25,502 nt of DNA from JANQIV01 sp050117315 (lineage in GTDB: Bacteria; Bacteroidota; Ignavibacteria; Ignavibacteriales; Melioribacteraceae), in assembly GCA_050117315.1 (NCBI GenBank), contig JASFMY010000105.1, positions 1 through 25,502 of the forward strand, read 5' to 3'. Both the position numbers and the translations under genes were made by a program. Positions 14,916 to 24,050 of the stretch are shown piece after piece. The notes beneath the pieces are model-generated. The model ran no database searches and had not been told where the DNA came from. It saw nothing but the letters and a program-made list of their open reading frames with translations. Positions within the stretch are counted from its first letter, which is position 1. Each line of letters begins with the position of its first letter.

Positions 14916-16226
14916 ATGAGAATAAAACAACAATGGGGTATAGCATTATTGGTTTTTGTGATGCTGGTATACTTTTCATTTTATTTTTTTGCATTTGGAA
15001 ATAAGACTGAATCAATTAAGGAGATTTATTTCGCCGATAGGATTACGGCAGCTCACAAAGTTCTTATTGATAAATACAATAGGTTAAACGAAGGAAAATT
15101 AAAAATCGTGCCTATTGATTTTCCTCATTTCGATTTTAGTACAAATGAAAGAAAGGAATTGCTCGCGAGGTCTTTAAGGGGGAGAGGCAACGGGATTGAC
15201 CTTTTTGCCGTAGATGTTATTTGGGTTCAAAGATTTGCAAAATGGTGTGAACCTCTTGATAAGTATTTTTCAGAAGAAGAAACCGACCGGATTCTGGATA
15301 ATGCGCTTAAATCATGTTACTTTGAAAATTCTTTGGTGGCTGTTCCGCTTGATCAGGTGCAGGGTATTTTATACTACAGGGAAGATTTGATAAACAAACT
15401 GGATAAAAGCGGTAAGTTAGTGGATAAACTTAAAGAAGATATTACATGGGAAGAATTTGTCGATATTAAAAATCAAATCAACTATGATGCACCTTTCTAT
15501 GTTTTTCCGGCAGCAGACTACGAGGGACTTATCTGCTGCTTTTACGAACTGCTTTTAGGTTTGAATCCGGATTATTGCGAGCAGTACGGATTTAACTTAA
15601 AAACTGCTGAAGCCGAAAAATCTTTAAGGCTGCTGGTTGATCTTGTTCACAAATATAAACTTTCCCCTCCCGTAATAAGCGAATTCTCGGAAGCACCAAG
15701 CTATGAATATTTTGTAAATAACGATGCATTGTTTATTAGAGGCTGGCATAGTTTTGCCAAAGATTTTCTTGAGCGACCCATAAATCGCGAAAAACAAAGA
15801 CATCTTAGAAAAGCACCTGTCCCTTATTTTAAGGACGGGAAACCCTCGTCGGTTTTCGGAGGCTGGGATTTAATGGTTTCCAAATTTTCAGATAAAAAAA
15901 AGGAAGCAGTGGATTTTATCAAATTTCTATTGAGTGAAAAATCACAGGAAGTACTTTATAAAGACGCTGCATACCTTCCGGTTATTAAAAGTTTTTATGA
16001 AGACGAGGAATTAACTAAAAGATACCCTGAAATGAGTGATTATAAAAAAATAATTAAAACCGGGGTTCATAGGCCGGCGCATGTTGAATATACAAGGTAC
16101 TCGGAAATTATGTCGCATTATTTTGAGATGGCTATTAAAAAGGAAATATCGGTTGAAGAGGCTTTAGAGAAAGCAACCAATAGCATTAAGGAAGAAAGCA
16201 TACTATTAAAAAATTTGTGTAATTAG
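14916..16226 (+). CDS. Membrane-anchored extracellular solute-binding protein, family 1
   Basis: 436 residues with the fold signature of ABC-type sugar-binding proteins: IDLFAVDVIWVQRFA, then VAVPLDQVQGILYYREDL (about 141-158), GGWDLMVSK and AVDFIKFLLS near the C-terminal half. The first 28 residues are a single hydrophobic helix without a lipobox cysteine or clear cleavage site, so the protein is probably tethered to the inner membrane facing the periplasm. No permease or ATPase gene is near. Instead, a histidine kinase starts 14 bases downstream and a sigma-54 regulator after it. I infer that it binds a carbohydrate-like ligand and presents it to the kinase. There is no Shine-Dalgarno sequence before the ATG. 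Confidence 0.85.
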   Translation: MRIKQQWGIALLVFVMLVYFSFYFFAFGNKTESIKEIYFADRITAAHKVLIDKYNRLNEGKLKIVPIDFPHFDFSTNERKELLARSLRGRGNGIDLFAVDVIWVQRFAKWCEPLDKYFSEEETDRILDNALKSCYFENSLVAVPLDQVQGILYYREDLINKLDKSGKLVDKLKEDITWEEFVDIKNQINYDAPFYVFPAADYEGLICCFYELLLGLNPDYCEQYGFNLKTAEAEKSLRLLVDLVHKYKLSPPVISEFSEAPSYEYFVNNDALFIRGWHSFAKDFLERPINREKQRHLRKAPVPYFKDGKPSSVFGGWDLMVSKFSDKKKEAVDFIKFLLSEKSQEVLYKDAAYLPVIKSFYEDEELTKRYPEMSDYKKIIKTGVHRPAHVEYTRYSEIMSHYFEMAIKKEISVEEALEKATNSIKEESILLKNLCN

Positions 16227-16240
16227 CTAGAATAATTACC

Positions 16241-17722
16241 ATGATCAGACAAAAAATATCAAACAAATTTTCAGAATACAGATTTGAAATTAGGCACATT
16301 ACAATCTTTTTTACCGTGTTATTTCTTTTCCAGATTTTTCTGACGTTTTTTCAAAAAGTTACGTTAAACCGTTTTCTGGTTGAAACCCAGGGATGGTATC
16401 AAAAGCATTCTGCGGAAAGACTTGCTATTCTAACATCTACAAGTTTAGAATTGCTGCTGGAAAATCTTTTACAGCAGAAAGAGATAACCCCTTCTGAACA
16501 ACGGAAAATAATATTATCATTTAACGTTATTTTTAAACAGCAGCTTATACAGCAGAGCGTGGAGGATGTTTGTTTAATTTTCAGCAAAGATGATAAAATT
16601 TATGCCATAGACAGCGGACAGGAAATAATATCATTTGCCAGAAATACTATTAAATCTCTGGAGCAAACTAGTGAAAAGCATGATGAGGGAATAAATTATT
16701 TTCTCAAAGTAAAGGACCAAATAAAAGCTGAAGAAATTATATTTAGTGAGTTATCTTCTAATAATGCATTTCATATTCTTGTACCTTTCGTACCGGACGG
16801 AGAATACTTGGGTGTAACATATATGAAAATAGCGCCTAACTTTTCATTTCTTACTGATGAAGTAAACAACAATTTTAATCAGGTTACAATAATATATTCA
16901 ACTTTAATTTTTATAGGGCTCATCGCAATTTTTTATGTTTCATCTCAGGCAGTAAAAGAAAGAAATGAAGCGCAGAAGAGATTCTACGACGAACACGAGG
17001 AGAATTTAAGGAAACAGGTAAGGTTGGAAAAAGAATCGCTGTTTACAAAGCGTATTTACCACACTCACCACAAAGCCGACAAAATAATTGGGTTTATTAA
17101 AGACGATATCAGAAGAATAAATTCTCAAAATATTGAAGATATTAAACATAGAGTTGTTACATATTCCAATTTTATATCCAGAATTATTTACGATATGAAA
17201 TGGTATGATCAGCCCGTAAATACAATAGTTAACCCAATGTTTAAAACGGATATCAACAGAACAATTGAATTTATAATAAAATATGTTTTTCTTAGGATAT
17301 CTTCCAAGAACGAGATGTTCGAATTCAAACTTGATCTTGATGAAAGCGTTCCGGTTATTAATGTTAATGAGTTTGTTGTTTGGGAAATAGTTGAACCGCT
17401 TATCCAGAACAGCATTGATCACGGGAAAAGGAAATCCATCACAATAAACATCAAAACAGTTTATGATAGTGAAAGTAAACAGACTAATGTTATTATCTCC
17501 GATAACGGGATCGGGATAAAAGACGAATTATTAACAGAAGGAAAAAAAGGCATTAAGAAAATATTCCTGGAGCACGAGACCACCAAAAACATTCAAGGAG
17601 CCAATTCAGGTTACGGCTGCTATATTGCTTACCAATTGGCAGTTGAAAAATGCGGCTGGGTGCTTGATGTTGAAAATCTTGAAAACGAAGGATGCAAATT
17701 TACAATTACAATTTTTAATTAA
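16241..17722 (+). CDS. Membrane histidine kinase with unusual dimerisation segment
   Basis: 493 residues. Two membrane helices (about 18-38 and 214-236) frame a periplasmic domain of about 175 residues. A charged coiled coil follows (240-270), then a segment around residues 271-320 with several histidines, RIYHTHHKADK. The ATPase domain has an N box with E385, N390 and H394, a G1 box DNGIGI (421-426) and a final Gly-rich segment with SGYGCYIA. The usual H-E/D-x-N/T-P motif is missing; the phosphorylated histidine is probably one of H274, H276 or H277. Between the binding-protein and regulator genes it should turn ligand sensing into phosphorylation of the regulator at 17733. Whether it binds the solute-binding protein directly is inference. 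Confidence 0.85.
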   Translation: MIRQKISNKFSEYRFEIRHITIFFTVLFLFQIFLTFFQKVTLNRFLVETQGWYQKHSAERLAILTSTSLELLLENLLQQKEITPSEQRKIILSFNVIFKQQLIQQSVEDVCLIFSKDDKIYAIDSGQEIISFARNTIKSLEQTSEKHDEGINYFLKVKDQIKAEEIIFSELSSNNAFHILVPFVPDGEYLGVTYMKIAPNFSFLTDEVNNNFNQVTIIYSTLIFIGLIAIFYVSSQAVKERNEAQKRFYDEHEENLRKQVRLEKESLFTKRIYHTHHKADKIIGFIKDDIRRINSQNIEDIKHRVVTYSNFISRIIYDMKWYDQPVNTIVNPMFKTDINRTIEFIIKYVFLRISSKNEMFEFKLDLDESVPVINVNEFVVWEIVEPLIQNSIDHGKRKSITINIKTVYDSESKQTNVIISDNGIGIKDELLTEGKKGIKKIFLEHETTKNIQGANSGYGCYIAYQLAVEKCGWVLDVENLENEGCKFTITIFN

Positions 17723-17732
17723 AGGTATAAAA

Positions 17733-19187
17733 ATGAGTTCAAACGAACATATCAACATACTACTAATTGAAGATGAAGATTTCGACGTAAACCGTGTAAA
17801 GAATACCATTAGCTATTATGATTTGCGTATTAAAATACAGGATATAGTATCAAACGGCAGGGCGGCGTTAGAAAAGATTCAGAACAATCCGGACCTTTAT
17901 GATGTTGTTATTCTTGACTACCAGATTTCAGGCGGGTTAATGGGCGAAGAGCTTATCGGCAAAATCAAGAAAAAAGACCCGCTAATTCAGATCATAGTTA
18001 TTACCAAGATGACCATCAACATAACCGATTATAATTTTGCAAATAACCTGATTCGTTCGGGAGCTTTCTGGTATTGTACCAAGTATCCGGGCAATATTGA
18101 AGATTATATCTATCAACCAACGGATTTTATACTTAGCATCTTTAATGCTTATGAAAAGAAGAATCTTGAAAAGCAGAGACTAAAATCATACAGTAAGCTT
18201 GAAAAGAATGTTGAAAACGTTTTAGCCAAAAAGAAAATTATCGGTTTGTCTAAACCGATGCAGCAGTTAAAAGACAACATTGAGATTTATGCCAAGAGTG
18301 ATGCAAGTATTCTTATAACAGGCCCCTCCGGTACAGGCAAGGAACTGGTTGCCTGGAATGTTCACCTTAAAAGCAATAGGCGTTATGAAAACTTTGTGCC
18401 GATAAACTGCGGAGGTATACCGGGTGAATTGATAGAAAGTGAATTATTCGGTTACGAAAAAGGAGCCTTTACGGGCGCAAGCGGTAAAAAACAGGGTTTG
18501 TTCGAGGTAGCAAATAACGGTACGGTCTTCCTTGACGAAGTAGCGGAACTGCCGATGCCTGCTCAAGTAAAATTACTGAGAGTTATACAGGAAGGAGAAA
18601 TTGAAAAAATAGGCAGGACGAGTAACTTATCCGTTAATGTTAGAATTATTGCCGCAACAAATAAAAATCTTGCAAATGAAGTAAATAACAATAGGTTCCG
18701 TGAAGATCTGTATTACAGGTTAAATGTTGTGCCGATTGATATTGTCCCGCTAAAACAAAGAGGGGATGATATTATTTTACTTTTTAATCACTTTATAAAA
18801 TATTTCAGCAAAGATCTTGAAGTCGATATTCCCGAACTGGATGAAAGCGCGAAAGAAATTCTTTTAAACTACAAGTGGCCGGGTAATGTAAGAGAGTTAA
18901 GAAACGTGGTGCAAAGACTGATCTTGAATTGCGGACATAAAATCTCTGCAAAAGATATTAGCAATCCTATGATTCTAAGAAACCACATGATAATAAAAGA
19001 AGAAACAAATTTTGACGAAATGTTTTTCGGACAGGTAATGCCGTTGAAGGAAATTGAAAAATTGTTCAGGATAAAATATTTTAATTATGTTCGCGGTATT
19101 TCAAATTCCGATTCAAGTGCTGCGGAAAAACTCGGCTTAGCCCCGTCAAATTTCTATAGAATGTGTAAAGAACTTGGAATAAAATAG
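17733..19187 (+). CDS. Sigma-54-dependent response regulator (NtrC type)
   Basis: 484 residues in three domains. The receiver (about 7-135) has acidic E13/D14, phosphorylated D62 in VVILDYQ, T91 and K117. The AAA+ domain that remodels sigma-54 polymerase has Walker A GPSGTGKE (197-204), GAFTGA (244-249), Walker B VFLDE (265-269) and GNVREL (384-389). A Fis-type helix-turn-helix closes the protein (about 440-484, with SSAAEKLGLAPSNFYRMCKE). The frame opens 36 codons earlier inside the kinase gene, but the ATG at 17733 has AAAGG seven bases upstream and lies ten bases past the kinase stop, so I use it. It is the output of the preceding sensor pair; targets are unknown, possibly including its own promoter. 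Confidence 0.93.
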   Translation: MSSNEHINILLIEDEDFDVNRVKNTISYYDLRIKIQDIVSNGRAALEKIQNNPDLYDVVILDYQISGGLMGEELIGKIKKKDPLIQIIVITKMTINITDYNFANNLIRSGAFWYCTKYPGNIEDYIYQPTDFILSIFNAYEKKNLEKQRLKSYSKLEKNVENVLAKKKIIGLSKPMQQLKDNIEIYAKSDASILITGPSGTGKELVAWNVHLKSNRRYENFVPINCGGIPGELIESELFGYEKGAFTGASGKKQGLFEVANNGTVFLDEVAELPMPAQVKLLRVIQEGEIEKIGRTSNLSVNVRIIAATNKNLANEVNNNRFREDLYYRLNVVPIDIVPLKQRGDDIILLFNHFIKYFSKDLEVDIPELDESAKEILLNYKWPGNVRELRNVVQRLILNCGHKISAKDISNPMILRNHMIIKEETNFDEMFFGQVMPLKEIEKLFRIKYFNYVRGISNSDSSAAEKLGLAPSNFYRMCKELGIK

Positions 19188-19203
19188 AAGGTGTTTTTTT
19201 TAA

Positions 19204-19346
19204 TAGAGTTTCTGCAAAATAAAAAGTCGGTCATTTCGAACCCGTTTTTTGGGTGAGAAATCTTTCAATTAGAGGATGATTTCACAGATTTCTCCCTCCG
19301 GTCGAAATGACAAAACGTTTAGATATCTAATTTTGCAGAAACTCTA
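19204..19346. mobile_element. MITE-like element, 143 bp with 17-bp terminal inverted repeats
   Basis: The ends are TAGAGTTTCTGCAAAAT (19204-19220) and its exact reverse complement (19330-19346). Counting the TA as a duplicated target leaves 15-bp inverted ends. Inside are two nested inverted pairs, TCATTTCGA/TCGAAATGA (19231-19239/19302-19310) and GAGAAATCT/AGATTTCTC (19255-19263/19286-19294), so the whole can fold into one long hairpin. There is no gene inside. The interior words also occur at 4067-4231, and the end sequence recurs at 25379. AGGTGT before the element and ACACCT after it suggest insertion into the loop of a terminator hairpin. The rest of the gap 19188-19575 is AT-rich with no promoter I can name. 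Confidence 0.7.
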
Positions 19347-19575
19347 ATCTTAAAAGACACCTCTTTCTATTAGTTATTTTCTACAACATTTGCATACAAG
19401 TTTAGATATTGCAGATTTGTAATTCCTTTCCTATTTTTTAAGTGTCGCTTTGGTTAAATCATCTAAAATTTTTACTTTCCGAATGTAAAGTATATATAAA
19501 AGATTTCGATAATAACCCAGATATGGACTGATAGTGTTGACTAAGATCTTAGAGAAAGATGCAAAAGTGGGTGAT

Positions 19576-22500
19576 ATGGAGAGAAAAGCAAAAATACTTA
19601 TTCTTGATTGTTCAAAAACGGATGCTGAAAAAGCCGAATTTCAAATAAAAAATGCTATTGATAATTGTAAGGTAAAAATTGTAGATAACGAAGATAAAAT
19701 AAATTCCTCCTTAGAAGAATTTAAACCTGACCTTGTCATTTCCGAAGTTAATTTTACCCATTTTGATATCAATTCCCTGGTAAGTTTAAACAATAATACA
19801 AGACCAACTCCCTTAATTATTCTTACAAACGAAAAGAATGAGGAACTCGCATTAGAATATATGAAAAGCGGGGTAAAAGATTATGTAATAAAAGAGCATA
19901 TTAAAAGGCTTGGGCCAGCCGTATTCCATCGACTTGAAGAAAGACAAAAAGAACATGAACTGTTTTTTCTTAAGCAGGATCTTCAAGACTTGGAAAAATA
20001 CATAGAGAGGTACAGGCGCTGGGAAAGCAACGTGCCGGCTATGGTATACCAGTTTGTATTGCATCCGGACGGGAATAGTTCGTTTACTTATGTAAGCTCG
20101 GCATCAAAAAAATTATTTGGCTATCGCCCGGAAGAAATAACAAAGAACGCAAAAACCTTATTCAAAAATGTCTTGCCGGAAGAACTTCTGAAATTGGAAA
20201 AAGCAATTACAGAATCGGCAAAAAATCTTGAACCGTTCAAATTTAAGATTTGTTACAAAAAGGATGCCGAGACAAAGTGTTTTGACTTTAGAGCAACACC
20301 CAATATAGAAGCCAATGGCGATATAGTTTGGGATGGTATAATGCTGGATATTACTGAACAAAGAAAAGCAGAAGAAGCTTTTAACTATGAACACGAGCTT
20401 ATGCGTACTTTAATGGATAATATTCCGGATGTCATTTATTTGAAAGATTTGGATAGTAGGTTTATAAAGATTAACAAAGGATATATTAACAAATACGGAT
20501 TTACATCTGAAAGTGAAATTTTAGGAAAAACGGATTTCGATATTTTTAGTGATGAACACGCAAAAGACGCCCGTAATGATGAATTGGCAATAATTGCTAC
20601 CGGCGAACCTATAATTGACAAACTTGAAAAAGAAACATGGCATTCGGGAAAAGTAACATGGGTATCAACAACCAAAATTCCTTTAAAAAATAGTCAAGGC
20701 AAGATAATAGGTACGTTTGGTATATCCCGGGACATAACAGCCGTAAAAGAGACGGAATTAGCTTTGCAGGAAAGCGAATCTATTTTAAGAAAATCTCAAT
20801 CAGCCGGCAAAATAGGATCGTATATTTTTTATATGAAATCCCAAACCTGGAAGAGTTCTGAAATATTTGATGAAATATTGGGAATTGATAAGAATTATAT
20901 AAGAGACTTTGTAGGATGGATTGAGCTTATTCACCCCGAGGACAGACATGAAATTAGTAAATACTATAATGGGGATTTAATAAAAACCCGGAAGAGAATA
21001 GAAACGGAATATAGAATTATAAGGAATGATGATGGTAAAGAACGCTGGGTACTTTGCCAGGCCGACGTTGAATATGACAACAAAGGCATCCCTAAAACTA
21101 TTGTAGGTACTTTTCAGGATATAACCCAAAGAAAGGAAGCACACCAGAAACTTCTTTCATCCGAATCTCGTTTACGTCAGCTTTTATCCGCTACTTCTTT
21201 TGTGATTTATATTATAAAAATATCCGGGAGAAAATATAAACCGGTTTGGGTGAGTGACACAATAAAACAGTATGGTTACACGACGGAAGAAGTTCTGGAA
21301 AAAAATTGGTGGACTAAAACCGTTCATCCGGATGACATGGGCTATTTCAGGATGCATATACCTGAACTTTTTAACACCGGCAAAGTAATCGTAGAATATA
21401 GATTTCGTCACAAAGAAGGTAATTATCTTTGGGTAAGAAACGAAATGGTTATAGTCCGCGGTTCAAGTGGAGAACCTAAAGAAATAATCTGTTCGGGTGT
21501 AGATATTACAAAACAAATGAAAATGCATGAAGCGTTTTTAAAAAGTGAATCACAACTTATTAATGCGCTTAAAATTGCTCAGCTTGGATATTGGGAATAC
21601 GATGTTGAGAAGGACTTATTCACTTTTAACGACCAGTTTTATTCACTGCTGCGCACGGATATAAAAAAAGAAGGAAGTTATTTTATGACTTCGGCTGAAT
21701 ACGCAAAACGTTTTGTTCACCCTGATGATGCGTATTTAATAGGGCAGCAGGATATGCAAGAATCACTTCAGACTTCAGATCCAAACTATAGCAATAAATT
21801 AGTACATCGGGTTATTTATGCCGACGGTGAAACAGGTTATTTTGCCGTTAGATTCTTTGTAACGAAAAATGAAGAAGGAGTAACGGTTAAGTCATACGGT
21901 GCCAACCAGGATATTACCGAACAGGTAATTAGAGAAAAAGAAAAAGAAGACCTTGAAAACCAGGTAAGGCAAAGAAATAAAGAACTGGAAAAAATGATTA
22001 GCGATTTGAAACAAATGCAAGGTACATTAGTACAGTCAGAAAAAATGGCTTCAATCGGGCAACTAACAGCAGGTATAGCACACGAGATCAATAACCCGCT
22101 TGCTTTTGTTTCAAGCAACGTAAACAGGCTAAACGAATATTTCCAGGATGCTGTTAACCTGTTAAATGAATGGAGAAAATTCGGCGGATCAATAATCAGG
22201 CAATCGGAATACAAAAGTGAAATTGATCAAATTGAAGAACAAACACAGGAAGTTGACCTCGAATTTATTCAGGAAGATTTTGAAATAATGATGAAAAGTA
22301 TTCAGGACGGAACAGAGCGTATAAAAAAGATTGTTGAAGGATTACGCGGTTTTGCCCATATGTCGGATGCTTCTTTTTCGAAAACTTCAATAAACCAGGC
22401 CATTGACGATACACTAACAATAGTCTGGAATGAGTTAAAATATAAAGCAGAAATTCAAAAGGAATACGGCGAACTTCCGCCGTTAAACTGCAATATCGGC

Positions 22501-22854
22501 GAAATAAAACAGGTACTTGTAAACCTGCTTGTTAATGCTTCCCACTCTTTGGGGGGAAAAGGAATTATCAAAATAATTACTTTTATTGAAGACGATATTA
22601 TAAATATCAAGATTCAGGATACGGGATGCGGTATTCCAAAAGACAAACTGAAAAGAATTTTTGATCCTTTCTATACAACAAAAGAAGTAGGTAAAGGAAC
22701 AGGGCTGGGTCTTTGGATTTCGTCCACAATAATAGAAAAACATAACGGCGTGATAAAAGTTGAAAGTGAAGTTGGAAAAGGGACAATATTTACAATAAAA
22801 TTACCGGTTAACACAAAACCGGTTGATGAAATTGAAAAAGGGATGATACAATGA
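19576..22854 (+). CDS. Hybrid sensor kinase: pseudo-receiver, five PAS domains, HisKA-HATPase
   Basis: 1092 residues, soluble. Residues 3-115 form a receiver fold, but the phospho-acceptor place reads DLVISEVNF, with Glu (E57) for Asp and only one residue of the acidic pair, so it probably cannot be phosphorylated. Five PAS domains follow at about 145-265, 270-392, 398-520, 530-650 and 657-785; several end in DITE/DITQ-type motifs. A coiled coil leads to HisKA with H836 in AHEINNP, and HATPase with its N box near N987, DTGCGIP, the F-box-like FDPFYTTK and GKGTGLGL. The frame is open from GTG at 19534, but the receiver starts right after the ATG at 19576, so I use that; Shine-Dalgarno is weak. 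It overlaps the next gene by four bases, ATGA. Ligands of the PAS domains are unknown. Confidence 0.88.
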   Translation: MERKAKILILDCSKTDAEKAEFQIKNAIDNCKVKIVDNEDKINSSLEEFKPDLVISEVNFTHFDINSLVSLNNNTRPTPLIILTNEKNEELALEYMKSGVKDYVIKEHIKRLGPAVFHRLEERQKEHELFFLKQDLQDLEKYIERYRRWESNVPAMVYQFVLHPDGNSSFTYVSSASKKLFGYRPEEITKNAKTLFKNVLPEELLKLEKAITESAKNLEPFKFKICYKKDAETKCFDFRATPNIEANGDIVWDGIMLDITEQRKAEEAFNYEHELMRTLMDNIPDVIYLKDLDSRFIKINKGYINKYGFTSESEILGKTDFDIFSDEHAKDARNDELAIIATGEPIIDKLEKETWHSGKVTWVSTTKIPLKNSQGKIIGTFGISRDITAVKETELALQESESILRKSQSAGKIGSYIFYMKSQTWKSSEIFDEILGIDKNYIRDFVGWIELIHPEDRHEISKYYNGDLIKTRKRIETEYRIIRNDDGKERWVLCQADVEYDNKGIPKTIVGTFQDITQRKEAHQKLLSSESRLRQLLSATSFVIYIIKISGRKYKPVWVSDTIKQYGYTTEEVLEKNWWTKTVHPDDMGYFRMHIPELFNTGKVIVEYRFRHKEGNYLWVRNEMVIVRGSSGEPKEIICSGVDITKQMKMHEAFLKSESQLINALKIAQLGYWEYDVEKDLFTFNDQFYSLLRTDIKKEGSYFMTSAEYAKRFVHPDDAYLIGQQDMQESLQTSDPNYSNKLVHRVIYADGETGYFAVRFFVTKNEEGVTVKSYGANQDITEQVIREKEKEDLENQVRQRNKELEKMISDLKQMQGTLVQSEKMASIGQLTAGIAHEINNPLAFVSSNVNRLNEYFQDAVNLLNEWRKFGGSIIRQSEYKSEIDQIEEQTQEVDLEFIQEDFEIMMKSIQDGTERIKKIVEGLRGFAHMSDASFSKTSINQAIDDTLTIVWNELKYKAEIQKEYGELPPLNCNIGEIKQVLVNLLVNASHSLGGKGIIKIITFIEDDIINIKIQDTGCGIPKDKLKRIFDPFYTTKEVGKGTGLGLWISSTIIEKHNGVIKVESEVGKGTIFTIKLPVNTKPVDEIEKGMIQ

Positions 22855-24038
22855 GTGACAAAAGTAAATTACCGGTTTTGGTTGTAGTTGACGATGAAGA
22901 ACCGATATTAAGAGCTATGAGAAGTTTACTAAGGCGGGACGGATATCAAATGCATTTTTTTACATCCGGTAGAGAAGCCTTAAAATTTCTTGAAAAGAAT
23001 AATGCAGATATAATTATATCCGATATGCGGATGCCGGAAATGACAGGTTCCGAAGTTCTGGAGAAATCAATAAAGCTGTGCCCTAATTCCATAAGAATAA
23101 TTTTAAGCGGGTTTGAAGAAAAATCTATCATACTTGAGGCGTTATCCGCAGGTTTGGCAAAGCATTATGTTATGAAGCCTTGGGAAGATGATCAACTACG
23201 CCAATTGATTAAGGGTTCAATAGAACTGCAAAGAAGATTAAGGCATGAACATATACAGGAGTTATTGCTTTCTATTAAAAATTTACCCTCTCCGCCTAAT
23301 TGGTATTCCAAATTAATGCACTTATTAAAACACGATGATTACTCACAAAAACTTATTGCATATGAAATTGAAAAAAGCCCGGAACTGGTAGCTAAACTAT
23401 TAAGAGTATCCAATTCTGTTTTTTACGGAATGCGCAGAATGATTTCAACGGTTTATGAGGCACTTACGTTTATTGGTACCGAAGCAACCCTCAATATTGT
23501 GCTTGCCATCGAATCATTTGATATAGTAAGTGCCAACGCCGGTCCTAAAGTTGCGCGTAAAATAGATGAGATGCGTAAAGAAGCCGTTATAAGAGCACAT
23601 ATCGCAAGGGAAATAGCTCTTAATTGGAGCAGTGAAAACAATCCGCACGAAGCTTATGTAGCAGGACTCCTATTAGAAATTGGTTTGGTATTAAGATTTT
23701 ATTCATCTGAAAATAGCTTTATGAAATTTATTGAATTTCAGGAGAAAGAGAAAAGCAGTCATTATGAAATTGATAAAGTATTATACGAAACGGGTCATGA
23801 TGAACTTGGAGCAGCTTTATTAACTTACTGGAATTTCCCGGAAAACATCACTAATGCGATAGCCAATCATCATGGTTCAGCCAATAACGATCCGTTGACT
23901 ACTACAGTTCAAATTGCGAATCGTATAGTTCTGGAAGAAGATGCCGTTCCTTGTGATGATGAAATTGAAGAGCTGGCAGAAAAATGGAAAGTTAAATTAA
24001 AATACTTTATTGATCGTTATAAAACATCTGATCCATAG
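22851..24038 (+). CDS. Response regulator with HDOD output domain
   Basis: 395 residues. The receiver (about 8-122) is complete: D14, D15, phosphorylated D58 in IIISDMRMP, S86 and K109 in VMKPW. After a helical linker comes an HDOD domain (about 140-345) with SNSVFYGMRRMISTVYEALTFIG, then LLLEIG in place of the HD-domain LLHDIG, and HDELGAALLTYWNFPENITNAIANHH. HDOD domains are HD-related but usually lack nuclease or phosphodiesterase activity and act in signalling by protein contact. The start overlaps the kinase stop (ATGA), so translation is probably coupled and the kinase is its likely phospho-donor. There is no DNA-binding domain, so the output is not direct transcription. Confidence 0.9.
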   Translation: MSDKSKLPVLVVVDDEEPILRAMRSLLRRDGYQMHFFTSGREALKFLEKNNADIIISDMRMPEMTGSEVLEKSIKLCPNSIRIILSGFEEKSIILEALSAGLAKHYVMKPWEDDQLRQLIKGSIELQRRLRHEHIQELLLSIKNLPSPPNWYSKLMHLLKHDDYSQKLIAYEIEKSPELVAKLLRVSNSVFYGMRRMISTVYEALTFIGTEATLNIVLAIESFDIVSANAGPKVARKIDEMRKEAVIRAHIAREIALNWSSENNPHEAYVAGLLLEIGLVLRFYSSENSFMKFIEFQEKEKSSHYEIDKVLYETGHDELGAALLTYWNFPENITNAIANHHGSANNDPLTTTVQIANRIVLEEDAVPCDDEIEELAEKWKVKLKYFIDRYKTSDP

Positions 24039-24050
24039 TTAGAGAAATAA

